DNA of 8,362 bases, taken from the NCBI GenBank assembly GCA_003506095.1, contig DNWZ01000632.1, forward strand, positions 10,301 through 18,662. The letters run 5' to 3'. This document shows, piece after piece, positions 1 to 6,223 of this stretch; the stretch's first letter is position 1, and each line of letters begins with the position of its first letter. The DNA is from Planctomycetaceae bacterium. Lineage in GTDB: Bacteria; Planctomycetota; Planctomycetia; Pirellulales; Pirellulaceae. Made by a program: the position numbers and the translations under genes. Under the pieces are notes generated by a model, which was given only the letters and a program-made list of their open reading frames with translations, ran no database searches and was not told where the DNA came from.

Positions 1-200
1 TCTTCGATCCGTTTTTTACCACCAAGCGAACAGGCACCGGGATTGGATTGCCTATGTGCCGCAGTATTGTTGACAAACATGGTGGTTCGCTTGAATTGGT
101 CCGGTCCGCTGTTTACGAGGGAGCCCATTTCGAAGCTTCAATTCCATTGGTCACAAACGAAAAGTCATCCGTAGCCGAACTTTCGATGGCAAAAGCGTAA
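1..200 (+). CDS. Sensor histidine kinase, C-terminal fragment (5' end outside window)
   Basis: Reading from base 3, the 65 residues before the TAA at 198-200 are the end of a GHKL/HATPase_c catalytic domain. The F-box/G2-box signature FDPFFTTK followed by GTGIGLPMCRSIVDKHGG is plain to see. It is the ATP-lid region that holds ATP while the kinase autophosphorylates its histidine. The order FDPFFTTK-x3-GTGIGL-xx-C-x-I-V-xx-HGG is typical of NtrB/FixL-type kinases. After the domain the protein has only about 15 further residues, so no C-terminal receiver domain is fused to it. The sensor part and the phosphorylated histidine lie outside the window, so the signal cannot be named. The next gene is over 300 bases away, and the receiver gene at 6224-6733 is on the other strand, so partnership with that receiver is not supported by position. 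Confidence 0.95.
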   Translation, partial: FDPFFTTKRTGTGIGLPMCRSIVDKHGGSLELVRSAVYEGAHFEASIPLVTNEKSSVAELSMAKA

Positions 201-205
201 GAATC

Positions 206-229
206 AAACTCAAGATCGGAAGTGAGTTT
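206..229 (+). terminator. Possible weak terminator after the kinase gene
   Basis: A perfect 7-bp inverted repeat (AAACTCA 206-212, TGAGTTT 223-229, 10-base loop) starts five bases after the kinase stop codon. The stem is AT-rich and no clear T-run follows, so it is a weak intrinsic terminator at best. Confidence 0.25.
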
Positions 230-508
230 ATCTGGCGAAATGCCAGCGAAATCACCTAAAAGACTATGCCAGTAGCCTGCGTTTCGCAACTGCGGTTCCC
301 AGCAACCTCACTGCGCTTATTCGCAACCAGCAACACCCCAGCGCATGCAATTTCCGTAAACAACACAAGGAGATCTGAAACTACTTATTTCGAATCGGGA
401 ACCCGGTTTTAGAGCACAGGAATGCGAAAATTCCAGCCTGCAGGTTTAACGCACTGGCATATGATCTCACTAGAACCCGTTTCTACTAATGGATCATAAA
501 GGTTGGCA
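230..508. other. Intergenic gap with no gene seen
   Basis: No frame gives a convincing protein between the kinase stop and the small gene starting near 509. No RNA gene or recognisable promoter consensus was found. The stretch presumably holds the promoter of the downstream small gene. Confidence 0.5.
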
Positions 509-904
509 ATGTGTGTTTTAATTAACCATCTGGTGGGCAAGAGCCTGGCTTCGGTAATCCGACGGGATTCCGATTCGCTGCTGACGTTTGATGATCATTC
601 CACGATCATCACCTACGCGCCTTGGGCCTGGGTGTGTGGAGAAATGCGTATGCCGATGCATTTCGAACTGGAAAAAGTGTTTCGAAATGGTGACTATCCG
701 AATGACACACGACTTCTCGTAACCGGAGTCTCTTTCTACGTCGAGTCGCTTTCGTTGAAAATCTATTTCAATGGCAGTTGGGCTCTGCACATCCAACCGG
801 AAGACCCGTCGCCCGTTTCCTGGATCCTTTGTTTGGCGTCGCAAAAAGTCGTGAGTGCGGGCGGTGGTAATTTGACCGTTTTTGCGAAACATTCGTCTCC
901 CTGA
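509..904 (+). CDS. Hypothetical small soluble protein (131 aa)
   Basis: I do not recognise the family. The product reads MCVLINHLVGKSLASVIRR at its start and continues as an alternating hydrophobic/polar, tryptophan-rich sequence (YAPWAWVCGE, FNGSWALHI, PVSWILCLASQ) that suggests a small beta-rich domain with no signal peptide or membrane segment. ATG 509 is preferred over the in-frame TTG at 503 because AAAGG (498-502) lies six bases before the ATG, while the TTG itself immediately abuts that box. Its shape is loosely like small immunity-type or DUF6188-like proteins (LVGK-S-L start, paired W residues), but this is an impression, not a family match. An opposite-strand frame also stays open across 518-892, but its product is basic and His/Arg-rich and looks like a shadow. 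It stands alone between the kinase and another small gene. Confidence 0.55.
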   Translation: MCVLINHLVGKSLASVIRRDSDSLLTFDDHSTIITYAPWAWVCGEMRMPMHFELEKVFRNGDYPNDTRLLVTGVSFYVESLSLKIYFNGSWALHIQPEDPSPVSWILCLASQKVVSAGGGNLTVFAKHSSP

Positions 905-964
905 ATGAAACGCCGCTCCCCTTCTTTCTGTTCTGCCAAGTCTTAAATCCCGCCTCCAGCATCT

Positions 965-1219
965 GTGCTAGAAAAAATGATCTCCATACTTACTTTTTTC
1001 CTGGGCTCACTTGTGGGATTTGGGTTGTCGGTTTTCACGATGTCGATAAAGCTTTCAGATTCCGACGCTTTACGGGTAATGATTTTACGTGAGCTTTTAC
1101 CCGCGAAAGAGGCAATCGATTCACTGTCCAATGAGGAAAATCGAACCGATTCCGAGCAGTCGCTGCGGATCATAAAAAACAGGATAGAAAACGCTTGCAA
1201 AAGAATCGAAACATCCTGA
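965..1219 (+). CDS. Hypothetical small single-pass membrane protein (84 aa)
   Basis: The family is not recognised. Residues about 5-27 (ISILTFFLGSLVGFGLSVF) form one hydrophobic segment containing GxxxG-like spacing. It is followed by a charged, probably helical tail (LRELLPAKEAIDSL, then SLRIIKNRIENACKRIE). This is the usual layout of a small inner-membrane protein with a short cytoplasmic or periplasmic coiled tail. The start is uncertain: GTG 965 and ATG 977 are both in frame and neither has a good Shine-Dalgarno sequence. The opposite strand is also open over most of the interval (943-1236), but its product has no coherent domain pattern. The gene ends 74 bases from the 3' end of the convergent barrel gene. 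Its reality rests on the coherent hydrophobic/helical architecture only. Confidence 0.4.
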   Translation: MLEKMISILTFFLGSLVGFGLSVFTMSIKLSDSDALRVMILRELLPAKEAIDSLSNEENRTDSEQSLRIIKNRIENACKRIETS

Positions 1220-1293
1220 ACAAAGCGTAATCCCAACCCGAAACGACTGGATGCGGCCTGAATCCTTCAAGAAGCGGGCAACAATCGACCGCC

Positions 1294-2796
1294 TTAATAG
1301 TTCAGTGCCCATCGCACGAAGAATCCGGTTAAGACGATGTCGCGTGTGTTGACGCTTGAAATCGCTGTCGCGTCAGCGCCGAATGCCGACGATCCTTCAC
1401 TGCCCATCAGAAACGCATTCGAACTGCTTCTCACGCCGACCTTCCCGGTTTGTTGCATGTGGCCTTCGAATCCGGTTGCGAAGTCAAGCATAGCCGGCAT
1501 ACAGTACAATGGTCTGCGATAGCCAATCCCCAACTGAAGCATTCCGCTGGACATGACCCCTTCCCACTCGGCGATTGCACCATCCACCGACCGAGCAACA
1601 CCGGTACCATGAGAGATTTGGGCCTCGGTGCGAGCCGAAACGAGCGCTTCCCCGTCAATCACGGCCCCACGGATTAGCCACTGGAACGACCAAGGTGATG
1701 CACAGTGTCCATGCTCGTTGCAATTCATAAATGGTCGACGTAGTGGATGATAACCTGCGAGCGAACCTGTCAAACCCCATCCTGACATTTCTGCAACGCC
1801 ATGACTGCCAGCGAATACATCGGCCTTTTCCATGGTGCCAAAGGCTGTGGTGTATCCACGACGTGTCAAGTCGGCATAACGACCGCCGAGCGTGGCTCGT
1901 AATTGCGATTGCATAAAACAAAACTCTTGGAACAGTTCCAAATCGACCGTCGTTGCCTGCAGGTCATAAACCGTCGACAGCCCTGCTGCGTCTTTTCCGA
2001 ACATACTTCCAGGCACGTCAGAGTTTTCGTCATTAAAATGCCAAGCCGTGGCAACGAAACCCGATTTTCCTGACCGCAAGCCGATCCACCCTCGCCCGCC
2101 AGCACCAAGTCCACTCTCATTTTGACCGGAGATGGAATTGGTTGAAATCAGCGAATCGACCGCTACCGATTGGTAGCTCTCCCGCCCGACCGTTAGGAAT
2201 GTGGTTTCGCCCCCCACAAAGAGACCTCCGTTCATCATCTGTGACGCAAGGAAAAATGGTTTCCAACTTGCGATGTTGCTCGCCGTGAAAGCGTCATCGA
2301 TTGAGTTGGGTTCTTCCGTTACGGTAAATTGATTCGAGGGCTTCGCTTGCTCGTACTCGGGCCCAGGTGGTGATTGCGAATATCGAGCGGATGGCCCAGC
2401 CTGTGGAGGCAGATACTCATACGTCTCATTGTCCGAATCACTTTCCCATTCTGGGGCTTTTGACATACTTGGAGGAAGTTGATACCCTTCGGCTGGGGGC
2501 GGAAGCGGTTCGGCCTGTTGCACTAAACTCTCGCCGCTTCGGACGCGAGTTTTTACCGTGTACGGCAGAGCGTCGGATTTCAGATCCACGTCTTGGTCGG
2601 ATTCATAGTACGGCAATGAATCGGCACCAATCACTATCGAGTCCGTTCCGCTAGGACTTTCAGCATTGTTGGGCTTGGTGGTGACTACTGTCCCTGGCTC
2701 TGGCCATGTAAAAGTATTCTGAGCAACCGCACCATTATGAGATAACGTAAGTCCGATCGCGAAAGCGAGATTCGCTTTCCAAAGTGATCTGTTCAT
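1294..2796 (-). CDS. Outer-membrane beta-barrel protein with signal peptide, BBP7/Lpg1974-like (500 aa)
   Basis: Residues 1-25 are a standard signal peptide ending in AVA-Q. Residues about 26-180 are a Pro/Ser/Glu-rich linker. From about 190 (GGLFVGGETTFLTVG) the sequence is alternating strands and turns. It includes a GAGGRGWIGLR motif at 231-241, and its last strand GFFVRWALNY ends in an aromatic residue, as outer-membrane barrels recognised by the Bam machinery do. This style is typical of the BBP7 and Lpg1974 pore-like families; BBP7 is greatly expanded in planctomycetes. I assign family style rather than function. ATG 2796 is chosen over an in-frame start 23 codons upstream because the signal peptide begins there and AAAGGAG lies nine bases before it. 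The gene at 4030-5718 is a clear paralogue: G-x-GGR-x-WIG[LM]R, LQLG[IV]-x2-RR, and a short Cys-x4/5-Cys loop (C359 and C365 here). It lies 131 bases downstream of the C39 peptidase, so they may share a transcript. Confidence 0.85.
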   Translation of the reverse strand: MNRSLWKANLAFAIGLTLSHNGAVAQNTFTWPEPGTVVTTKPNNAESPSGTDSIVIGADSLPYYESDQDVDLKSDALPYTVKTRVRSGESLVQQAEPLPPPAEGYQLPPSMSKAPEWESDSDNETYEYLPPQAGPSARYSQSPPGPEYEQAKPSNQFTVTEEPNSIDDAFTASNIASWKPFFLASQMMNGGLFVGGETTFLTVGRESYQSVAVDSLISTNSISGQNESGLGAGGRGWIGLRSGKSGFVATAWHFNDENSDVPGSMFGKDAAGLSTVYDLQATTVDLELFQEFCFMQSQLRATLGGRYADLTRRGYTTAFGTMEKADVFAGSHGVAEMSGWGLTGSLAGYHPLRRPFMNCNEHGHCASPWSFQWLIRGAVIDGEALVSARTEAQISHGTGVARSVDGAIAEWEGVMSSGMLQLGIGYRRPLYCMPAMLDFATGFEGHMQQTGKVGVRSSSNAFLMGSEGSSAFGADATAISSVNTRDIVLTGFFVRWALNY

Positions 2797-2805
2797 ATTC
2801 AGGTT

Positions 2806-2812
2806 CTCCTTT
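2806..2812 (-). promoter_or_regulatory. Ribosome binding site deciding the start of the barrel gene at 2796
   Basis: AAAGGAG on the minus strand, nine bases before ATG 2796. It sits inside the longer open frame, which argues against the upstream start at 2865. Confidence 0.7.
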
Positions 2813-2834
2813 AAATTGCCAGTTGAATCAGTTT

Positions 2835-2868
2835 CCCATGGCAACCCGTCAGCACGAATTGGCATGGG
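2835..2868 (-). repeat. Inverted repeat between the peptidase and barrel genes
   Basis: Arms CCCATGGCAA (2835-2844) and TTGGCATGGG (2859-2868) pair at 9 of 10 positions around a 14-base loop. It lies in the 131-base spacer, 39 bases before the barrel start codon. No T-run follows on the minus strand, so it is not a canonical terminator. It could be an operator or an mRNA stem. Confidence 0.4.
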
Positions 2869-2901
2869 TTCAAAAAACGATGAATGATGGTCATCACATA
2901 A

Positions 2902-2920
2902 GCACTGAAAGCATCAGCGC
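2902..2920 (-). terminator. Possible weak terminator or processing hairpin after the C39 gene
   Basis: In the minus-strand RNA, GCGCUGA and UCAGUGC pair over seven positions with one G-U wobble around a five-base loop. It starts seven bases after the peptidase stop codon. The following sequence has only a short TT, so termination would be partial. Confidence 0.25.
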
Positions 2921-2927
2921 GAAAAGA

Positions 2928-3671
2928 TTAAAAACGTGGTGTCATGTTTCCGCGCAACCACTGTGTATTTGAAACACCGCGCATCCGTTCCTCGGATGTC
3001 ACCATGAGCGGGGATGCCACAGGCAGCTTCTTGCCGGGCTTTACAATCGCAAGCACAGCGTTCTGTTGCCACTGCTTGGCAAACTCAGCAACGGGCGTTC
3101 TGGTCCTGCCAATTGCGGGGTCGGCTAGATAGACAAAATCATCATCCGCCCCACGGACCACAACAAAGTGGTTGAAATCATTGACCGTGATCCCAACCAA
3201 AAGCGGAAGCTTGCTTTCCTTTAGTTTTTCTAACGGCAAGCGACCCAGGAGAGTCGTATACCCTGCCCGTTCCGAAAGACGTTTTAGATCAGTAAGGGAA
3301 AGGCCGTTTTCGATCCGTTCCTCGAGCTCTTCACGGGTCAGCGTTTGAATAATTGCAGCTAAAATCTGCGATTCAGTTACCGCATCGCCCCAGTAGTAGG
3401 TGGTGATCGTTGCCAAAGCTGCCGCACCACAGGAGAAATCACGCTGCTGAAGCACAAGGTTTTCGGTTCGCAATTGTCGCGAGTTTTTCGGAAACGCTTG
3501 AAAAGTTCTTGGCGACTCGCGGATCACTGCTCTTGTTTGCAGTAAACGCTGCATCTGGGTCTGTTCGTCATCGCCGCGGCAAACGTCTCGGGATAAAAAA
3601 ACGCTGCCGAGCACAAACAACAGAACAAGAATAGACACCGGTAAACCAGGTGGCCGCATGAAGCTTGGCAC
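2928..3671 (-). CDS. Stand-alone C39 family cysteine peptidase, exported or membrane-anchored (247 aa)
   Basis: This is a double-glycine-type (C39, papain-fold) peptidase without the ABC transporter usually fused to it. Catalytic elements are in order: an upstream Gln (Q75 or Q76, oxyanion hole), nucleophile C81 in RDFSCGAAALATI, H168 in NHFVVVRG, and D184 in LADPAIG. A hydrophobic segment at residues 10-26 (LPVSILVLLFVLGSVFL) is a signal peptide or anchor, placing the domain outside the cytoplasm. The closest architecture I know is the stand-alone Gram-negative C39 type, including FapD of the Pseudomonas Fap amyloid system. A tail of about 33 residues follows the domain. GTG 3671 is chosen because GAGGAGGGG lies five bases before it; a TTG at 3692 lies upstream of that box, and an ATG at 3659 is 17 bases from it. 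The flanking genes on the same strand are two outer-membrane barrels. Likely substrates are small exported proteins such as those at 7275-8287, which is inference. Confidence 0.88.
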   Translation of the reverse strand: MPSFMRPPGLPVSILVLLFVLGSVFLSRDVCRGDDEQTQMQRLLQTRAVIRESPRTFQAFPKNSRQLRTENLVLQQRDFSCGAAALATITTYYWGDAVTESQILAAIIQTLTREELEERIENGLSLTDLKRLSERAGYTTLLGRLPLEKLKESKLPLLVGITVNDFNHFVVVRGADDDFVYLADPAIGRTRTPVAEFAKQWQQNAVLAIVKPGKKLPVASPLMVTSEERMRGVSNTQWLRGNMTPRF

Positions 3672-3676
3672 GTAAT

Positions 3677-3685
3677 CCCCTCCTC
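3677..3685 (-). promoter_or_regulatory. Strong ribosome binding site deciding the C39 peptidase start
   Basis: GAGGAGGGG on the minus strand, five bases before GTG 3671. It lies inside the reading frame opened by a TTG at 3692, so the GTG is the better start. Confidence 0.7.
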
Positions 3686-3693
3686 GTCGCAAA

Positions 3694-3729
3694 CAATGGA
3701 ATCCAAAGCCGATTCGAACACAACGTCCA
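3694..3729 (-). promoter_or_regulatory. Putative promoter of the C39 gene, shared module with the barrel gene
   Basis: On the minus strand TGGACG (3729-3724) is followed by 17 bases and then TTTGGATTCCATTG (3707-3694). The barrel gene at 5718 has TTGACG, 17 bases or the equivalent, and the identical 14-mer. In both, TTGGAT sits exactly 17 bases after the first box, like a -35/-10 pair with a poor -10. Here transcription would begin near 3694, giving a leader of about 23 bases that contains the ribosome site. Confidence 0.45.
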
Positions 3730-4029
3730 TTTGCAACGGTTGTATCGATCGTGATAATGGAATCGTCCCAGCGTCAAGCTGGTAAGGATGCAAAGAACCG
3801 AAATTGTTCTACCAACAAAATCGAAGTTGCCGTAAAGAAGTGTTGTTTGCAGAAAGACCAGTCGCAATGCGAACTTAATCGCCCATTACTGCGTAAAAGA
3901 CACTCACCAATGCGGAATTCGGCACCATCCCGCTGGGAAACGCACAACGCGTTACAAAATGCTTACCCGTGTTTCGCTGCGTGCAAGCCCCCGCTGTCCC
4001 GGACAATCATCTGTGAATTAGCTGGTCCG
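3730..4029. other. Intergenic spacer upstream of the C39 promoter
   Basis: About 300 bases lie between the stop of the upstream barrel gene and the C39 promoter-like module. Open frames here (for example 3751-4089 on +) have no protein-like pattern. No convincing terminator follows the barrel gene. A small palindrome CAACGGTTG is at 3734-3742. Confidence 0.4.
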
Positions 4030-5718
4030 TTAAAAGTTTGCGCCAACCGCAAAAACAAGACCGAACATTCGCAACACTCGGTCCTGTGAATCGGCATAGG
4101 TGTCCAGTCGCAATCCGAAGGCATCGTCATCATCCCGCATGAATGCAAATGACTTTGCCGACGCAAAACTGCGACCGAGCGAGAAACGCCGAAACTCGAT
4201 TCCGCTGCGGAAAACCAGATCTGCGTTGGGAAACATAAACAATCGACGCCGATGCTCAACGCCCAATTGCAACTCCAGAGAGCCCAGCATCGATTCACTC
4301 GCGTTCGTCGCCATCGCGAAGTCACGAGAGGCGGCATAGCCAACTGCTCCCGACGGATTGTTGACCGATACCGCAGCGCTGGTCAGCGCCGCCGCCTTGC
4401 TTTCGCCCCAAAGAGCGGAAGCGCGAGCATCCCAATACCAGAAACTTCGTCGAGTGTAACAACCCGACATATCGCAATCATCATGCAAGAACGGCAACAA
4501 ATCCCCGAAGATCTTGCTCGGAAGGACGCTCTTGCCATGAATGCTTCCAGTAAATCCCAAAGCCGAAAGATCGTTGGTCGCGTTTGCAGTGCCCACCGCG
4601 TGCAAATCGGAAGTGGGCTCTGCAAGTACAAAAAGGGAGTCAATGCCTTGATACTGCAGGTGGCGAGCACCAGCGGTGACCTCCAAGCCAAATCCCGCCA
4701 ATCTGAACGGCTGGGTGACCTCAATGTCAAATGTTTGCAAGTCATGAACTGCGCTTGCGTGCGAAAGGAACTGCTGCATCCCACCGGCAGGGGATTCGTC
4801 TTGGTTCTGGCCATTGTAAAACGAGTAGGTCGCCCTTATGCCCCGCTCTGCGGCACGCATCCCAATCCAAATCCGACCGCCGGGCCCATAGGAATCAGCC
4901 GGAGAAACCGCAATCGATTGATCGTTTAGCTGGCTTAACCGAAGCCCCATCGATGATTTATTTAGCAACCAGAGATAGTCCGATTCATAACCGGCATAGA
5001 ATCCTGAATCTAGCATCCGAGCAAATGCCATCGTCGACTTGTTTCTTACTTCAACAAGCGATTGCACGGTTGCTTTGTCGCCTGGACCTGGCGATTCTGT
5101 ATTTTTGGTGCTCGCGGCCGTTGAAGCGGTCTGAGTGGCGGTATCGTTTGCCTGCACAGGCTCGGGAGATCCAGATTGAACCGCGGGTCCGCTGCCCTGG
5201 GCAATCGTTGCAGGCGTGTTCTCCGCAGTCGCGCGAGCTAACTGAATCGAAGCTGTTGCACTCTCCGGACTCATCGCGAATAGATCCAAGCTGTCGTTGT
5301 ATCCCCCAATCATCGACCAAGGTTTAGCGCCGACAGTCGATTGAAACGAAACGACATCATTGCGACTATTCTGATCCAAACCATTTCGTCCGCCTGCCGC
5401 TGCAACCGAATTGCCAAGGGTTGGTGTACCGATGGTTTTGTTCGTAACCCCAGGAACCGCATCTTGCACCACCCCGACCGAATCAGCCATCGACTGGCTA
5501 CTGAAACCGAAGTCACCGTCAAATCGATCAACGCCCCAATCCTCTTTGCCTGGTACTTCGAAGGTTTCCGGATTCGTATTTGACGATAGATAGCGCAACG
5601 AAACTGGCATCAGCAATAACGCGATTGTGAAAGTAATCGTGCCAAGAACAAGGGCAACCATCGCCCAACCGATCCATGGAACCGGTTGCGTCGATCTGAG
5701 TACGTTTTTTTGATTCAC
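4030..5718 (-). CDS. Membrane-anchored beta-barrel outer-membrane protein, paralogue of the 1294-2796 product (562 aa)
   Basis: The C-terminal part (about 238-562) is an outer-membrane barrel: FYAGYESDYLWLL opens it, GPGGRIWIGMR lies at 278-288, LELQLGVEHRRRLFMFP follows later, and the end FGLVFAVGANF has a terminal Phe. It aligns with the barrel at 1294-2796 through these motifs and a Cys-x4-Cys loop (C415, C420). The N-terminus differs: residues about 16-39 are a long hydrophobic helix (IGWAMVALVLGTITFTIALL) with no clear AXA cleavage site. It is either an uncleaved anchor or an unusual signal peptide. Residues about 45-230 form a Gly/Ser/Thr/Ala-rich linker. Start is GTG 5718, with GGAAGG ten bases upstream. 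It leads the three-gene minus-strand set and has its own promoter-like module. A pore or export-channel role is inferred from fold and from the neighbouring C39 peptidase; general porin function is equally possible. Confidence 0.83.
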   Translation of the reverse strand: MNQKNVLRSTQPVPWIGWAMVALVLGTITFTIALLLMPVSLRYLSSNTNPETFEVPGKEDWGVDRFDGDFGFSSQSMADSVGVVQDAVPGVTNKTIGTPTLGNSVAAAGGRNGLDQNSRNDVVSFQSTVGAKPWSMIGGYNDSLDLFAMSPESATASIQLARATAENTPATIAQGSGPAVQSGSPEPVQANDTATQTASTAASTKNTESPGPGDKATVQSLVEVRNKSTMAFARMLDSGFYAGYESDYLWLLNKSSMGLRLSQLNDQSIAVSPADSYGPGGRIWIGMRAAERGIRATYSFYNGQNQDESPAGGMQQFLSHASAVHDLQTFDIEVTQPFRLAGFGLEVTAGARHLQYQGIDSLFVLAEPTSDLHAVGTANATNDLSALGFTGSIHGKSVLPSKIFGDLLPFLHDDCDMSGCYTRRSFWYWDARASALWGESKAAALTSAAVSVNNPSGAVGYAASRDFAMATNASESMLGSLELQLGVEHRRRLFMFPNADLVFRSGIEFRRFSLGRSFASAKSFAFMRDDDDAFGLRLDTYADSQDRVLRMFGLVFAVGANF

Positions 5719-5802
5719 GACGATACTACCTTCCTTGACGGTCGTTTCCTAAATCGTGCCGATCCGCACATTGCAACCAGAGCTCGAGTGTTGATTCCTA
5801 AC

Positions 5803-5838
5803 CAATGGAATCCAAACGAGTAACGGTTACGGCGTCAA
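5803..5838 (-). promoter_or_regulatory. Putative promoter of the anchored barrel gene, shared module with the C39 gene
   Basis: TTGACG (5838-5833) is followed by 17 bases and TTGGAT (5815-5810), which lies within the 14-mer TTTGGATTCCATTG (5816-5803) found identically before the C39 gene. The predicted start of transcription near 5803 gives an 85-base leader. The first box matches a sigma-70 -35 well; the -10 match is weak, so an alternative sigma factor or an activator site is possible. Confidence 0.45.
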
Positions 5839-5866
5839 CAACGGAATGTGCGGAGAACAAGTATCA

Positions 5867-5917
5867 TCTTTCGCCCCGCGACCATTGCGTTCGGGCGTTC
5901 TATCGCGGCGCGAAAGA
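5867..5917. repeat. Long inverted repeat upstream of the barrel promoter
   Basis: Arms TCTTTCGCCCCGCGA (5867-5881) and TCGCGGCGCGAAAGA (5903-5917) pair at 14 of 15 positions (one C-C mismatch) around a 21-base loop. It lies about 30 bases upstream of the putative -35 box. No T-run follows on either strand. It may be a regulator-binding site, or the folded 3' end of a transcript coming from the receiver gene. Confidence 0.55.
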
Positions 5918-6197
5918 AGACAATGAAAAACCGCACAAACCTAACGCATTTTCAGAAAACCTCTAAACGCACAACCCGATGAAAATTAAGCAAGCACTGA
6001 CTCTCTGACGTGACACCACGGATGGGATGCCAGCGATGCCACATTGACCGCCGCCCAATTCTCATCCCGGCAGACAAGAATCAAACTCAATCGGCACTGC
6101 ACCGTCTTTTAGTAAATTAAGGTCCGCGTTGGAAATAGCACGGACATTAGAAGACGCGAAAAGGCCCAGATCTTATCTACCATTTTCGCCACACGCA
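5918..6197. other. Intergenic region with no gene seen
   Basis: This is part of the 505-base gap between the barrel gene and the receiver gene. Frames that stay open (such as 6129-6476 on + or 6109-6366 on -) overlap the receiver gene and show no domain pattern. In particular, no LuxR-type helix-turn-helix follows the receiver in any frame. Confidence 0.45.
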
Positions 6198-6222
6198 CTG
6201 CGCATCGCGCAGAATACTGCGC
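6198..6222 (-). terminator. Alternating hairpins directly after the receiver gene
   Basis: Three arms occur in a row: CTGCGC (6198-6203), GCGCAG (6207-6212), CTGCGC (6217-6222). The middle arm pairs perfectly with either neighbour, with loops of three or four bases. The set begins one base beyond the receiver stop codon on the minus strand. GC-rich stems suit termination or mRNA end protection, but no U-run follows. Confidence 0.4.
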
Positions 6223-6223
6223 T

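Noticed and set aside
943..1236. Minus strand 97-codon frame opposite the small membrane protein
   Set aside because: It is less protein-like than the + strand frame, which shows a clean membrane helix followed by an amphipathic tail. Not fully excluded.
3990..4010. Short palindrome (TGTCCCGGACA region) after the anchored barrel gene as a terminator
   Set aside because: The stem is too short, with a near-zero loop, and no T-run follows.
3751..4089. Possible + strand 112-codon gene between the C39 and barrel genes
   Set aside because: No ribosome site, a patternless Lys/Cys/Arg-rich product, and its end overlaps the barrel gene's 3' end.
4252..4929. Long + strand open frame of 225 codons (and another at 4731-5327) inside the anchored barrel gene
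   Set aside because: The minus-strand frame has clear barrel motifs, a terminal Phe and a ribosome site. The + strand products are Arg/Ser-rich without any pattern and are antisense shadows.
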